From the NCBI RefSeq assembly GCF_003351765.1, contig NZ_CP031229.1, positions 124,001 to 188,000 on the forward strand: a DNA stretch of 64,000 nt, in the 5' to 3' direction. The notes below the pieces were generated by a model that saw only the letters and a program-made list of their open reading frames with translations, searched no databases and had not been told where the DNA came from. Below are positions 14,335 to 23,297 of the stretch, in pieces. Source of the DNA: Ornithinimicrobium avium (GTDB lineage Bacteria > Actinomycetota > Actinomycetes > Actinomycetales > Dermatophilaceae). Every line of letters begins with the position of its first letter. Positions within the stretch are counted from its first letter, which is position 1. The position numbers and the translations under genes were made by a program.

Positions 14335-15860
14335 TGGGTTTTGGACGCACGCGCGGGCTCACGCTGTCCGGGGTCGAAGGGCGCGTGGTCACCGTCGAGG
14401 CCCAGTGCAGCGGCGGCGTCCCGGTCTTCGTGATGAGCGGTCTGGCCGACAGCGCCTGCCGGCAGGCCACCGACCGGGTGCGTCCCGCCATCCGCAACCT
14501 GGGCATCACGCTGACCGCGGGACGCTGGACGGTCAACCTCTCGCCCGCAGGTCTGCCCAAGACGGGCAGCGGCCTGGACCTGGCGGTCGCAACGGCCCTG
14601 CTCGCCGCCGACGGACATCTGGACGGAGGGCAGATCGACCAGGTCGCCCACCTCGGGGAGGTCGGGCTGGACGGCACCATCCGCCCCGTCGCCGGGACCC
14701 TGCCGATGGTGGCCGCCGCCGCCGCGGACGGGGTGCGCGAGGTGATGGTCTGCCCGGTGTCCGCCCCGGAGGCCGCGCTCGTGGCAGGGGTCCGGGTGCT
14801 GCCGGTGCACACGCTCGCGCAGGTTCGCGAGTTCTACGAGGCCCGCGCCGCGGGGACGGACCCCGTGCTGCCCCGTCCGGTCGCCCCACCGGTCGACCCG
14901 CCGCCGGCCCCGGACCTCGCCGACGTCGTCGGGCAGGCGGTGGCGCGCTCGGCCCTCGAGCTGGCCGCAGCGGGCGGGCACAACCTCATGCTGGTGGGGC
15001 CGCCCGGGGCGGGCAAGACGATGCTCGCGCAGCGTCTCCCCGGGATCCTGCCGCCGCTGGGGCAGGAGGACGCGCTCGCCGTGACCGCGGTCCACTCGGT
15101 GCTGGGACTGCTGCCCTCGGGCGGCGTGCTGCTGCGGCACGCGCCCTTCGTCGCCCCGCACCACGGAGCCTCGATGGCCTCGGTGATCGGCGGCGGCAGC
15201 GGGGTGGTGCGCCCGGGCGCCGTGTCCCGCGCTCATCGGGGCGTGCTCTTCCTGGACGAGGCGCCGGAGTTCCGTCGGGACGTGCTGGACGGCCTGCGTC
15301 AGCCCCTGGAGTCCGGCGAGGTCGTGATCGCCCGCGCCGACCGGCACGTGCGTCTCCCGGCCCGCTTCCAGCTGGTGCTCGCCGCCAACCCGTGCCCCTG
15401 CGGGGGATCCGGCGGGTGCTCGTGCGCGCCGCTTCACCGGCAGCGCTACCTCTCCCGGCTCTCCGGGCCGCTGCTGGACCGCGTCGACATCAAGGTGGCG
15501 GTCAGCGCGGTCGCCCGGGCCGACCTTCGGGCCGGCCCCGGCGAGCCGTCGGCGCGTGTCGCCGAACGGGTGCGTGGGGCCCGCGAGCGTCAGGCGCGGC
15601 GCTGGGCCGACCATCCTTGGTCGCTGAACTCCGACGTCCCGGGGGCCGCTCTGCGGGAGGGCAGGTGGCGGCTGCCCGACCGGGACCGGCGGCCGCTGGA
15701 CGAGTCGCTCGACCTGGGTCTGATCACCCTGCGCGGGCTCGACCGGTGCCTGCGCGTGGCGTGGACGCTCGCGGACCTCGAGGGCGTCGACGCCCCGCGC
15801 TACCCGCACGTCGCGCACGCCCTGATGATGCGCGAGGCCCAGGGGGTGAAGGCGGCATGA
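14334..15860 (+). CDS. comM: ComM/YifB family AAA+ ATPase (Mg-chelatase-like)
   Basis: Homologue of ComM, a hexameric helicase that drives branch migration during natural transformation in Vibrio and Haemophilus. The 508-residue product has an N-terminal Lon-protease-like S5 domain (to about 170), Walker A GPPGAGKTML (about 223-232), Walker B VLFLDEAPEF, a zinc-binding-like loop NPCPCGGSGGCSCAP, and the C-terminal ComM domain ending YPHVAHALMMREAQG. It starts on the last base of yraN's stop and overlaps dprA by four bases: a coupled yraN-comM-dprA unit. Confidence 0.95.
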   Translation: MGFGRTRGLTLSGVEGRVVTVEAQCSGGVPVFVMSGLADSACRQATDRVRPAIRNLGITLTAGRWTVNLSPAGLPKTGSGLDLAVATALLAADGHLDGGQIDQVAHLGEVGLDGTIRPVAGTLPMVAAAAADGVREVMVCPVSAPEAALVAGVRVLPVHTLAQVREFYEARAAGTDPVLPRPVAPPVDPPPAPDLADVVGQAVARSALELAAAGGHNLMLVGPPGAGKTMLAQRLPGILPPLGQEDALAVTAVHSVLGLLPSGGVLLRHAPFVAPHHGASMASVIGGGSGVVRPGAVSRAHRGVLFLDEAPEFRRDVLDGLRQPLESGEVVIARADRHVRLPARFQLVLAANPCPCGGSGGCSCAPLHRQRYLSRLSGPLLDRVDIKVAVSAVARADLRAGPGEPSARVAERVRGARERQARRWADHPWSLNSDVPGAALREGRWRLPDRDRRPLDESLDLGLITLRGLDRCLRVAWTLADLEGVDAPRYPHVAHALMMREAQGVKAA

Positions 15861-16978
15861 CCGAGCTGCTGCGACCGCTGACCGACCGTGCGGCCCGGCT
15901 GCTGCTGTCCCGGGTCGCCGAACCGTACGACGAGAAGGTCCAGGAGCTCGTGGCCGCGCACGGCGTCGCCGACCTCGTCGGCTACGCCATCCGAGACGGC
16001 CGCACGCCGGAGGGTGACCGGCTCGACCGCCTCCGCTCCCGGCTGCCGACGGCGCGGGACGTGGACGAGCGGCAGATCTGCGGCTCGCTCGGTGCCCGCG
16101 TCCTGGTGCCCGGCGACGAGGAGTGGCCCACGGGGCTGGACGACCTGCAGCACCCGCCGTGGTGCCTCTGGGTCAGAGGGCCCCTCGGCGTGCCGGAGGC
16201 GACGGTCCGCAGCGTGGCGATGGTGGGCTCGCGCGCCAGCACGGCCTACGGCGACGAGGTGACCGCACGGATGGCCTACGGCCTAGTCGAGCGGGGGTTC
16301 ACCACCGTCTCCGGTGCCGCGTACGGGATCGACGCCGCGGCGCACCGCGCGACCCTCCGCGCGGACGGGCTCACCGTGGCGGTGCTCGCCGGCGGGATCG
16401 ACGTCCCCTACCCACGCGCCAACACCGACCTGCTGGTGGCGATCGCCCGTACGGGGGCCGTGGTCAGCGAGACGCCGCCCGGGGGAGCGCCGGCCAGGAT
16501 GCGGTTCCTGGCCCGCAACCGGATCATCGCCGCACTCACCCCGGGCACGGTCGTGGTGGAGGCCAACCTGCGCTCGGGCGCGCGCAGCACCGCCAGGGAG
16601 GCGCGTGACCTCGGCCGGCACGTCATGGCCGTCCCCGGGCCGGTGACGAGCGCGATGTCGTCGGGGTGCCACGAGGAGATCCGGCTCGGCAGCACGCTGG
16701 TCACCGACGCGGCGGAGGTGGCCGACCTCGTCGGCCGCATCGGGGAGGACATGGCGCCGGTCAAGCGCGGCGAGGACCGGCCCGAGGACTCCCTCGAGCC
16801 GGAGACGAGGCGGGTGTGGCAGTGGCTGCGCCCCAGGGCCTCCACGAGCGTCGACGAGCTGATGATCCGGTCCGGCCTGGACCTCGGCGAGGTGCTCGTC
16901 GCCCTCGCCGAGCTGGAGCAGCTCGGCCTGGCCGACCACCTGCTCGACGGGTGGAAGAGGGCGGGTGGACGACGATGA
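15857..16978 (+). CDS. dprA: DNA-processing protein DprA
   Basis: Binds incoming single-stranded DNA and loads RecA in transformation; widely conserved also in species not known to be competent. The 373-residue product has an N-terminal SAM-like region, the Rossmann DprA core (VAMVGSRASTAYGDEV, TVSGAAYGIDAAAHRATL, VAVLAGGIDVPYPRANTDLL, FLARNRIIAAL and ARSTAREARDLGRHVMAVPG), and a C-terminal winged-helix domain (TSVDELMIRSGLDLGEVLVA). ATG 15857 overlaps the comM stop; its TGA overlaps the next ATG. Confidence 0.96.
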   Translation: MTELLRPLTDRAARLLLSRVAEPYDEKVQELVAAHGVADLVGYAIRDGRTPEGDRLDRLRSRLPTARDVDERQICGSLGARVLVPGDEEWPTGLDDLQHPPWCLWVRGPLGVPEATVRSVAMVGSRASTAYGDEVTARMAYGLVERGFTTVSGAAYGIDAAAHRATLRADGLTVAVLAGGIDVPYPRANTDLLVAIARTGAVVSETPPGGAPARMRFLARNRIIAALTPGTVVVEANLRSGARSTAREARDLGRHVMAVPGPVTSAMSSGCHEEIRLGSTLVTDAAEVADLVGRIGEDMAPVKRGEDRPEDSLEPETRRVWQWLRPRASTSVDELMIRSGLDLGEVLVALAELEQLGLADHLLDGWKRAGGRR

Positions 16979-17697
16979 CCCGGGGGACGCTACCGTCGGG
17001 CCGACGATCGGCAGGTCAGGTCGCCAGGCGCCTCCTGTCCGCCGTCCTCGGGCCGGTGCTCCTCTCCCTGCTGCTGGCCCCCGGTGCCGCGGTCGCCGAG
17101 CTGTCGCCGGACCGTGCGTCGTCCGCCCGGGTGGTCGTGGAGGACCGCGTCGCGCACGTCGTGGAGGGCCTGGGAGCGCCGGTGGACGGGAGCGTGCTGT
17201 CGACGGTGCTCGGTGTGCGGGATCCGGCACCGAGGTCGCGGTTCGGTGCCGGCGGTGGGGACCGCACGGAGACGTCGGCGTGGGGCTGGCCGCTCGCCGG
17301 CCACCCCGCCGTCGTGCGCCGGTTCGACCCGCCGCAGGAGCGCTGGTCGGCGGGACACCGGGGGATCGACCTCGCCGGCCTCGTGGGCGAGCCCGTCCTC
17401 TCCGTCGACGCGGGGGTGGTGGCCTTCAGCGGAGTCGTGGCCGGCGTCGGGGTGGTCTCGGTCGACCATGCCAGCGGCCTGCGGAGCACCTACCAGCCCG
17501 TGACCGACCGCGTGGCGCGCGGGACCCGGCTCGGCCGCGGGGACCGCCTGGGAGCGCTGGACGAGGGAGGCCATTGCGTCCTGCGGGACTGCCTGCACCT
17601 TGGTGCCCGGCGGGGACGCCACCACTACGTCGACCCCGAGCCGCTGCTGCGCCCGGTCACGCTCTCGCTGCTGCCGGTCCCGCCTGAGGGGCGCTGA
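16975..17697 (+). CDS. Secreted M23-family (LytM) peptidase domain protein
   Basis: A 240-residue exported protein. Signal peptide or anchor: RRLLSAVLGPVLLSLLLAPG then AAVAEL (cleavage near residue 41). The M23 domain starts at about residue 103 (WGWPLAGHPAVVRRFDPP) with the first metal-ligand motif GHRGIDLAG, a beta-sheet core (PVLSVDAGVVAFSGVVAGVG) and CLHLGARRGRHHYVDPEPLL at the end. M23 enzymes cut peptidoglycan cross-bridges or act as activators of amidases. The usual HxH ligand pair is here LHLG, as in many actinobacterial relatives, so activity is uncertain. It overlaps dprA by four bases. Confidence 0.9.
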   Translation: MTRGTLPSGRRSAGQVARRLLSAVLGPVLLSLLLAPGAAVAELSPDRASSARVVVEDRVAHVVEGLGAPVDGSVLSTVLGVRDPAPRSRFGAGGGDRTETSAWGWPLAGHPAVVRRFDPPQERWSAGHRGIDLAGLVGEPVLSVDAGVVAFSGVVAGVGVVSVDHASGLRSTYQPVTDRVARGTRLGRGDRLGALDEGGHCVLRDCLHLGARRGRHHYVDPEPLLRPVTLSLLPVPPEGR

Positions 17698-17775
17698 CCC
17701 GCCCGGCACCACGGGTCGGACCGTGCCACGGCGCAGCCGACCCACGGACAGCCGGGAGCGTGGTTCCATGTCCTC

Positions 17776-18243
17776 ATGACGGACGACGAGCACGGTTCCC
17801 GCGTCGTGTCGGCCAGCCGCGAGGTGGCCGCGCCGGCGGAGCAGGTCTTCGAGCTGATCGCCGACCCGGCGCGGCAACCCCAGTGGGACGGCAACGACAA
17901 CCTTGGCTCCAGCGCCGAGGGCCACCGCGTCAGGGCGGTCGGCGACAGCTTCGTGACCGAGCTGAAGAGCGGAAAGCTGCGGGAGAACCACGTCGTGGAG
18001 TTCGAGGAGGGCCGGTTGATCGCGTGGCGCCCCTCGGAGGTCGGCTCGCAGCCCTTCGGCCACCTGTGGCGGTGGGAGCTTAAGCCGACGCCGGACGGGA
18101 CCACCCGGGTGACGCACACGTACGACTGGACGCAGCTGACCGACCGGTCACGGTTCGAACGGGCGAGGTCCACCACGGCGGAGCGGCTGTCCGCATCGCT
18201 GGACCGCCTCGCCGCGCTGGTCGAGGGTCAGCACGGGGCCTGA
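17776..18243 (+). CDS. SRPBCC (START/Bet v1-like) family protein
   Basis: A 155-residue protein of the polyketide-cyclase/START-like fold: VSASREVAAPAEQVFELIAD with WDGN shortly after, a central ENHVVEFEEGRLIAWRP strand region and the C-terminal helix RARSTTAERLSASLDRLAAL. Such proteins bind small hydrophobic ligands or act as cyclases; no substrate can be inferred. It stands alone between the M23 gene and a convergent xerC. Confidence 0.85.
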   Translation: MTDDEHGSRVVSASREVAAPAEQVFELIADPARQPQWDGNDNLGSSAEGHRVRAVGDSFVTELKSGKLRENHVVEFEEGRLIAWRPSEVGSQPFGHLWRWELKPTPDGTTRVTHTYDWTQLTDRSRFERARSTTAERLSASLDRLAALVEGQHGA

Positions 18244-18310
18244 GGGACCCGCGGCCCGTCGGGGCCTTCAGCGTGCTGTCAGGTCAGTGGGTGGGCCTCG
18301 GTGTCGCTGT

Positions 18311-18383
18311 TTCGCCCGGCGTGCACGATGGGCCCCTACCTGGGCAGACATGGGCGTTCGCGCGATCGTGCACGCCGGGCGAA
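18311..18383. terminator. Perfect 19-bp inverted repeat between convergent genes
   Basis: TTCGCCCGGCGTGCACGAT (18311-18329) and its exact complement (18365-18383) are separated by 35 bases. It lies in the 246-bp gap between the SRPBCC gene (+) and xerC (-), so it can serve as a bidirectional terminator. Both the arm length and the loop are larger than usual for one, and there is no U-run. The rest of the gap shows nothing else. Confidence 0.55.
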
Positions 18384-18489
18384 GCACGGCGGGTGGCTCC
18401 GGCCCGGCGATCGCACCCGGCGGCAGCCGGTCACGGGGCCCGGAGGACGCGGTGGTGGTCTCTGTCCCGGTGCCGGCTGGGCGGCGCGC

Positions 18490-19398
18490 TCAGGCCCTGG
18501 GGTGGGCCTGCTCGTAGGCGGCCCTCAGCCGGTCCACCGAGACGTGCGTGTAGATCTGGGTGGTGGCCAGGCTGCTGTGCCCCAGCAGCTCCTGCACGGT
18601 GCGCAGGTCTGCCCCGCCCTCGAGGAGGTGGGTGGCCGCGCTGTGCCGCAGCCCGTGCGGTCCCAGGTGCGGCGCGTCGGGCAGGTGCTCCAGCAGCCGC
18701 TGCAGGGCCGAGCGCACCTGCCGCTGGTCGACCCGGCGACCCCGCCTGCCGAGGAAGAGCGCGGGGCCGGACTCGGCAGTGACCAGCTGCGGGCGCGCGG
18801 TGCGCAACCACGTCGCGAGAGCGTCCGCGGCCGGGGAGCCGAAGGGCACGATGCGCTCCTTGTCGCCCTTGCCGAGCACCCGGGCGGTGCCGACGGACAG
18901 GTCGACGTCGTCGACGTCCAGCCCCGTCAGCTCCCCGACGCGCATGCCCGAGGCGTAGAGCAGCTCCAGCGCGGCCCGGTCCCGCACGGCCACCGGGTCG
19001 GCGTCGTCGGTGGCCACGGCCGCCAGGTCCATCAGCTCGGCGGCCTGGCCCTGGCGCAGCACGCCGGGCAGGTGCTTGTCCCGACCGGGGGCGACGAGCC
19101 GCACGGACGGGTCCCGGGGGAGCCGGCCGGTGCGCACGGCCCAGCGGAAGAAGGTGCGCGCGGCGGCGGCCCTCCTCGAGACCGTGGACCGGGTCACCCC
19201 GGCGTCGCCCTGCGAGGCGAGCCAGCTGCGCAGCTCGGCCAGCCGCACGTCGCTCAGCCCCTGGACCCCCTGCGCCTCCAGGTGGGACAGCAGCGAGCGC
19301 AGGTCGCCGACGTAGGCCCGCACGGTGTTGGCCGAGCGGCCCTTCTCGACCAGCAGGTGCTGCTCGAAGGCGACCAGCGTCTCCGTGTCCGCGCTCAC
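18490..19398 (-). CDS. xerC: Tyrosine recombinase XerC
   Basis: With XerD resolves chromosome dimers at dif. The 302-residue product has the N-terminal SAM-like DNA-binding domain (VAFEQHLLVEKGRSANTVRA) and the catalytic domain with Arg in LYASGMRVGELTGL, Lys in LGKGDKERIVPFG, HxxR in PHGLRHSAATHLL, His in LLGHSSLATTQ and the nucleophile Tyr in IYTHVS. GTG start at 19398 overlaps the stop of the upstream RDD gene (GTGA). A housekeeping Xer rather than an integrase: no attachment site or island is next to it. Confidence 0.95.
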   Translation of the reverse strand: MSADTETLVAFEQHLLVEKGRSANTVRAYVGDLRSLLSHLEAQGVQGLSDVRLAELRSWLASQGDAGVTRSTVSRRAAAARTFFRWAVRTGRLPRDPSVRLVAPGRDKHLPGVLRQGQAAELMDLAAVATDDADPVAVRDRAALELLYASGMRVGELTGLDVDDVDLSVGTARVLGKGDKERIVPFGSPAADALATWLRTARPQLVTAESGPALFLGRRGRRVDQRQVRSALQRLLEHLPDAPHLGPHGLRHSAATHLLEGGADLRTVQELLGHSSLATTQIYTHVSVDRLRAAYEQAHPRA

Positions 19399-19964
19399 GG
19401 GGCTGCCCCTCCCGCAGGGCTCCACGAGGCCCTCTCCACTCGGGTCCCCGCCATCCGGTCGTGCAGCCCGCGTCCGCCGATCAGCGCCGGCGCGGCGCAC
19501 GCGGCCGCGAGCACGAGAGACAGCACGGTGAGGGTGATCGCGGCGGCCGTCTGCACCTCGAAGATGGCTCGGGTCACGCCCAGGTGGGCGATCTCCCAGG
19601 GGAGCGCCTTGACGATGTTGCGCAGCCAGACCTGCCCGGTGCCTGCCCGCCCGCCGGATGCGTCCACCACGACCAGTCCAGCCCACCGCTTGCCCAGCGT
19701 GGCCCGTCGGCGCGACGACTCCGTCACGGACAGGTAGACGACGAACGGCACGACGGTGGCCAGCGTGATCAGCAGGTCGGCGACGAGCAGCTGTCGTCCC
19801 GAAGGGGCCGCCGGGGCATCGCCGGTGAGCAGCGGCCGCGTCAGCAGACCGACGAGGGCGAGGAGGCCCAGCCACGCGGCCACCACGAACCAGTCACCCA
19901 GCCAGGAGCGCACCCGCGCGACAGGAGCCGGGCGCCAGGTGGTGACGGGGGGAGCGGACGGCAT
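19395..19964 (-). CDS. RDD family membrane protein
   Basis: A 189-residue multi-pass membrane protein. After a polar N-terminus comes the RDD-type first helix (WFVVAAWLGLLALVGLLTRP), a second (LLVADLLITLATVVPFVVYL), the cytoplasmic loop TLGKRWAGLVVVDASGGR found in RDD proteins, and a last helix (AAITLTVLSLVLAAACAAPA) before LHDRMAGTRV. RDD proteins are thought to be transporters or ion-handling proteins; the substrate is unknown. Its start codon lies beside a copy of the GGTATGCCGT 10-mer (19958-19967). Coupled to xerC by a four-base overlap. Confidence 0.85.
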   Translation of the reverse strand: MPSAPPVTTWRPAPVARVRSWLGDWFVVAAWLGLLALVGLLTRPLLTGDAPAAPSGRQLLVADLLITLATVVPFVVYLSVTESSRRRATLGKRWAGLVVVDASGGRAGTGQVWLRNIVKALPWEIAHLGVTRAIFEVQTAAAITLTVLSLVLAAACAAPALIGGRGLHDRMAGTRVERASWSPAGGAAP

Positions 19965-19977
19965 ACCGCTTAGGCTG

Positions 19978-21141
19978 TCACGCCCGTGCGAGCCCGTGGA
20001 GGCGGCGCGCCGCCTCCCGGAGCACCTCCTCCCGCTTGCAGAAGGCGAAGCGCACCAGGGAGGCGACCGGCTCCGGCTCCTGCACGAAGACCGAGACGGG
20101 GACGCCGACCACGCCCACCTCCTCGGGCAGCCGGCGGCAGAAGTCCACCGCGTCGGTGACCCCGTGCGGCGCGAAGTCGGCGATCACGAAGTAGGTGCCC
20201 TGGCACGGCGAGACCGGCACCCCGACGTCGGTGAGCGCCTCGACCAGCACGTCCCTCCTGGCCTGCAGGTCGCTCGCCAGACCCGCGAAGAACTCGTCCG
20301 GCATGCGCAGTCCGTGGGCGGTGGCGGGCTGCACGTGGCTCACGCCCACGAAGGTGAGGAACTGCTTGACCGCCGCCACCGCGTCGACGAGCTCCGCCGG
20401 CCCGGTGACCCAGCCGGTCTTCCAGCCGGTGAAGGAGAAGGTCTTGCCCACCGAGGAGATCGTCAGCGTCCGCTCGGCCATGCCGGGCAGCGTCGCGACC
20501 GGGACGTGCTGCAGCCCGTCGAAGACGAGATGCTCGTAGACCTCGTCGGCGACGACCACCAGGTCGTGCTCCCGGGCCACCTGCGCGACCTGCTCCAGCT
20601 CCGCGCGGGAGAAGACCTTGCCCGTCGGGTTGTGCGGCGTGTTGAGCAGCAGGACGCGCGTCCGGTCGCTCACCGCGGCGCGCAGCGCGGCGACGTCCAG
20701 CGCCAGGTCGGGGAAGCGCAGCGGGACGGTGCGCAGCACGCCGCCGGCCATCGCCACGCACGCCGCGTAGGAGTCGTAGTAGGGCTCGACCATCACCACC
20801 TCGTCGCCCGGCTCCACCAGCGCGATCAGGCTGGCGGCGATCGCCTCGGTCGCCCCCACCGTCACCAGGACCTGGGTCTGCGGGTCCAGGGGTATGCCGT
20901 AGAAGCGCTCCTGGTGCTCGGCCACCGCCTCCCGCAGCACCGGGAGCCCGCGTGCGGGGGCGTACTGGTTGAGCCCCTCGTGCAGGCCGCGTGCCGCGAT
21001 CTCGACCATCGCGGCCGGACCGTCGGTGTCGGGGAAGCCCTGCCCGAGGTTGACGGCGTCGAAGCGGAGGGCCCGCTGCGTCATCTCTGCGAAGACGGTG
21101 GTGCCGAAGGGCTGCAGGCGGGCGACGAGCGGTGAGGTCAT
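19978..21141 (-). CDS. PLP-dependent class I/II aminotransferase
   Basis: A 387-residue fold-type I aminotransferase related to methionine/kynurenine/N-succinyldiaminopimelate aminotransferases. Landmarks: LGQGFPDTDGP near the start, YAPARGLPVLREAV, the Asn motif LLLNTPHNPTGKVFS, ADEVYEHLVFDG, the PLP lysine in SSVGKTFSFTGWKTGW (about residue 235) and Arg in SLVRFAFCKREE. Substrate cannot be read from sequence; DapC-type activity is possible because related genes are annotated so in actinobacteria. ATG at 21141, divergent from rpsB. It ends 13 bases before the RDD gene starts. Confidence 0.9.
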   Translation of the reverse strand: MTSPLVARLQPFGTTVFAEMTQRALRFDAVNLGQGFPDTDGPAAMVEIAARGLHEGLNQYAPARGLPVLREAVAEHQERFYGIPLDPQTQVLVTVGATEAIAASLIALVEPGDEVVMVEPYYDSYAACVAMAGGVLRTVPLRFPDLALDVAALRAAVSDRTRVLLLNTPHNPTGKVFSRAELEQVAQVAREHDLVVVADEVYEHLVFDGLQHVPVATLPGMAERTLTISSVGKTFSFTGWKTGWVTGPAELVDAVAAVKQFLTFVGVSHVQPATAHGLRMPDEFFAGLASDLQARRDVLVEALTDVGVPVSPCQGTYFVIADFAPHGVTDAVDFCRRLPEEVGVVGVPVSVFVQEPEPVASLVRFAFCKREEVLREAARRLHGLARA

Positions 21142-21175
21142 GCCCGCCACCGTAGCGAGCCGCCCGCTGCGGCGA

Positions 21176-21205
21176 TTCGGTCGGGGAGCCCGGCTGCCGT
21201 AGGAT
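21176..21205 (+). promoter_or_regulatory. Candidate rpsB promoter
   Basis: TTCGGT (21176-21181), an 18-base spacer and TAGGAT (21200-21205) in the 250-bp gap between the divergent aminotransferase and rpsB. Transcription near 21212 would give a leader of about 180 bases, in which GTCGAG and CTCGAC around 21282-21297 can form a small hairpin. Confidence 0.5.
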
Positions 21206-21391
21206 GATGCGCACGTGCGGTGTGTCCTGCCCCGGCACCTCCGAGGCGAGGCACCTGCACGAATTTCGCGCCCGGGCATGGTCGAGCACGCTCGACGTCG
21301 TCCCTCGCGGTCCCGTCACCACCGGTGCCGGGTGGGGGGCGTCCCCGGGCCAGGAACCAACTGCACCTGCAACAGAAAGCGAGACCACGGC

Positions 21392-22402
21392 ATGGCCGTC
21401 GTCACCATGCGCCAGCTCCTCGAGAGCGGCGTCCACTTCGGGCACCAGACCCGTCGCTGGAACCCCAAGATGAAGCGCTTCATCATGACCGAGCGCAACG
21501 GCATCTACATCATCGACCTGCAGCAGTCGCTGACCTTCCTCAACGAGGCCTACGACTTCGTCAAGCAGACCGTCGCCCACGGCGGCTCCATCCTCTTCGT
21601 CGGCACCAAGAAGCAGGCGCAGGAGTCGATCGCCGAGCAGGCCACCCGCGTGGGGATGCCCTACGTCAACCACCGCTGGCTGGGCGGCATGCTCACCAAC
21701 TTCCAGACCGTCTCCAAGCGCCTGGCGCGCATGAAGGAGCTCGAGGAGGTCGACTTCGACGACGTGGCCGGCAGTGGCCGCACGAAGAAGGAGCTGCTCA
21801 TGATGCGTCGTGAGTTCGTCAAGCTCCAGAAGGAGCTCGGTGGCATCCGCGACATGCAGAGGGTGCCCTCGGCCGTGTGGATCGTCGACACCAAGAAGGA
21901 GCACCTGGCGGTCACCGAGGCGCGCAAGCTCGGCCTGCCGGTCGTGGCGATCCTCGACACCAACTGCGACCCGGACGAGGTCGACTACAAGATTCCCGGC
22001 AACGACGACGCCATCCGCTCGGTCACGTTGCTGACCCGCGTCGTGGCCGACGCCGTGGCCGACGGCCTGATGTCCCGCTCCGGCGGCGGCTCCACCGACG
22101 GCGAGACCGCCGAGAACGAGCCGATGGCCGAGTGGGAGCGCGAGCTGCTCGCCGGTGCCGAGGCGGCCGCTGCCGCCGCGCCCGAGGCCGAAGAGGCCCC
22201 GGCGCAGGACGACGCCCCGGTCGAGACCCCGGCCGCCGCGAGCCCCGAGGCTCCGGTCGCCGAGACTGCCGAGGCTCCGGTCGCCGAGACTGCCGAGGCC
22301 CCGGTCGCCGAGACCCCCGAGGCGACCGCCGAGGAGACCCAGGCCGAGGCCCAGGAGGCGGTGGCCGGGCAGGCTCCCGCCACCGACGCCCAGCAGTCCT
22401 GA
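21392..22402 (+). CDS. rpsB: 30S ribosomal protein S2 with acidic repeat tail
   Basis: Small-subunit protein needed for S1 binding and initiation. The 336-residue product starts MAVVTMRQLLESGVHFGHQT; the S2 core runs to about residue 230 (WNPKMKRFIM, GIYIIDLQQSL, VNHRWLGGMLTNFQTV, NDDAIRSVTLLTRVVAD). The last ~100 residues are Ala/Glu/Pro-rich and include a tandem of EAPVAETA-type units (about residues 286-310). E. coli S2 is about 240 residues; tails are usual in actinobacteria but this one is long. ATG at 21392 after AAAGCGAGA. tsf follows by 45 bases. Confidence 0.97.
   Translation: MAVVTMRQLLESGVHFGHQTRRWNPKMKRFIMTERNGIYIIDLQQSLTFLNEAYDFVKQTVAHGGSILFVGTKKQAQESIAEQATRVGMPYVNHRWLGGMLTNFQTVSKRLARMKELEEVDFDDVAGSGRTKKELLMMRREFVKLQKELGGIRDMQRVPSAVWIVDTKKEHLAVTEARKLGLPVVAILDTNCDPDEVDYKIPGNDDAIRSVTLLTRVVADAVADGLMSRSGGGSTDGETAENEPMAEWERELLAGAEAAAAAAPEAEEAPAQDDAPVETPAAASPEAPVAETAEAPVAETAEAPVAETPEATAEETQAEAQEAVAGQAPATDAQQS
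22247..22318 (+). repeat. 24-bp tandem repeat in the rpsB tail
   Basis: Units 22247-22270 and 22271-22294 are identical, and 22295-22318 differs at a few bases. Each encodes EAPVAET plus one residue, so unit number can change without a frameshift. Confidence 0.9.
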
Positions 22403-22447
22403 CCACCGCGACGCACACCTACCTCCAGAAGGAGCGAGACAGCACAC

Positions 22448-23275
22448 ATGGCGAACTACACCGCCGCTGACATCAAGACCCTGCGCGAGAACACCGGCGC
22501 CGGGATGATGGACGTCAAGAAGGCCCTCGACGAGGCCGACGGCGACCTGGGCAAGGCCACCGAGATCCTGCGGGTCAAGGGCCTGAAGGGCGTGACCAAG
22601 CGCGAGGGCCGTTCGGCCTCCAACGGCCTGGTCCGCACCCAGGTCGACGGTGGCGTCGGCACGATGGTCGAGATCAACTGCGAGACCGACTTCGTGGCCA
22701 AGAACCCCAAGTTCGGCGAGCTGGCCGACCGGATCCTGGCTCAGGCCGTGGCGGTCGAGGCCGCCGACGCCGAGGCGCTGCTGGCCTCCGAGCTCGACGG
22801 CACGACGGTCAAGGACGTCCTCGACGACGCCAACGCCACCCTCGGCGAGAAGATCGAGGTCCGGCGCGTGGCCCGCCTCACCGGTGAGCGGGTCGTGTCC
22901 TACCTGCACAAGACCATGCCCGACCTGCCCGCGCAGATCGGCGTCCTCGTCGCCACCACCGGCGGCGACGAGCAGGTCGCCCGGGACATCGCGATGCACG
23001 TCGCCGCGTTCTCGCCCTCGGTCCTCACCCGCGAGGACATCGACGCCCAGACCGTGGAGAACGAGCGTCGCATCGCCGAGGAGACCGCCCGTGAGGAGGG
23101 CAAGCCCGAGCAGGCCCTGCCCAAGATCGTCGAGGGTCGCGTCAACGGCTTCTTCAAGGAGAACGTGCTGGTCGACCAGCCGTTCGCCAAGGACGCCAAG
23201 AAGACCGTGGCGCAGGTCGCCAAGGAGGCCGGAGCCGAGGTCACCGGGTTCGCCCGGTTCAAGGTCGGCGTCTGA
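22448..23275 (+). CDS. tsf: Elongation factor Ts
   Basis: Nucleotide-exchange factor that recycles EF-Tu-GDP. The 275-residue product begins MANYTAADIKTLRENTGAGM with the EF-Ts signature 1 (LRENTGAGMMDVKKAL) and signature 2 with the TDFV motif (VEINCETDFVAKNPKF, about residues 75-90) that touches EF-Tu. The dimerisation core follows, with C-terminal KIVEGRVNGFFKENVLVDQP. Second gene of rpsB-tsf; a strong hairpin follows 23 bases after its stop. Confidence 0.97.
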   Translation: MANYTAADIKTLRENTGAGMMDVKKALDEADGDLGKATEILRVKGLKGVTKREGRSASNGLVRTQVDGGVGTMVEINCETDFVAKNPKFGELADRILAQAVAVEAADAEALLASELDGTTVKDVLDDANATLGEKIEVRRVARLTGERVVSYLHKTMPDLPAQIGVLVATTGGDEQVARDIAMHVAAFSPSVLTREDIDAQTVENERRIAEETAREEGKPEQALPKIVEGRVNGFFKENVLVDQPFAKDAKKTVAQVAKEAGAEVTGFARFKVGV

Positions 23276-23297
23276 CCGCATCCTGGTCACCTGGTCC

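Noticed and set aside
18490..19398. Integrase of a genomic island
   Set aside because: Length, residues and gene order fit housekeeping XerC. There is no tRNA, att-like repeat or excisionase.
19970..23290. A 1106-codon open frame on the minus strand across the aminotransferase, rpsB and tsf
   Set aside because: It is the high-GC shadow of rpsB and tsf (third positions nearly all G/C). Its translation is His/Gly/Asp-rich low complexity and resembles nothing; the plus-strand genes are certain.
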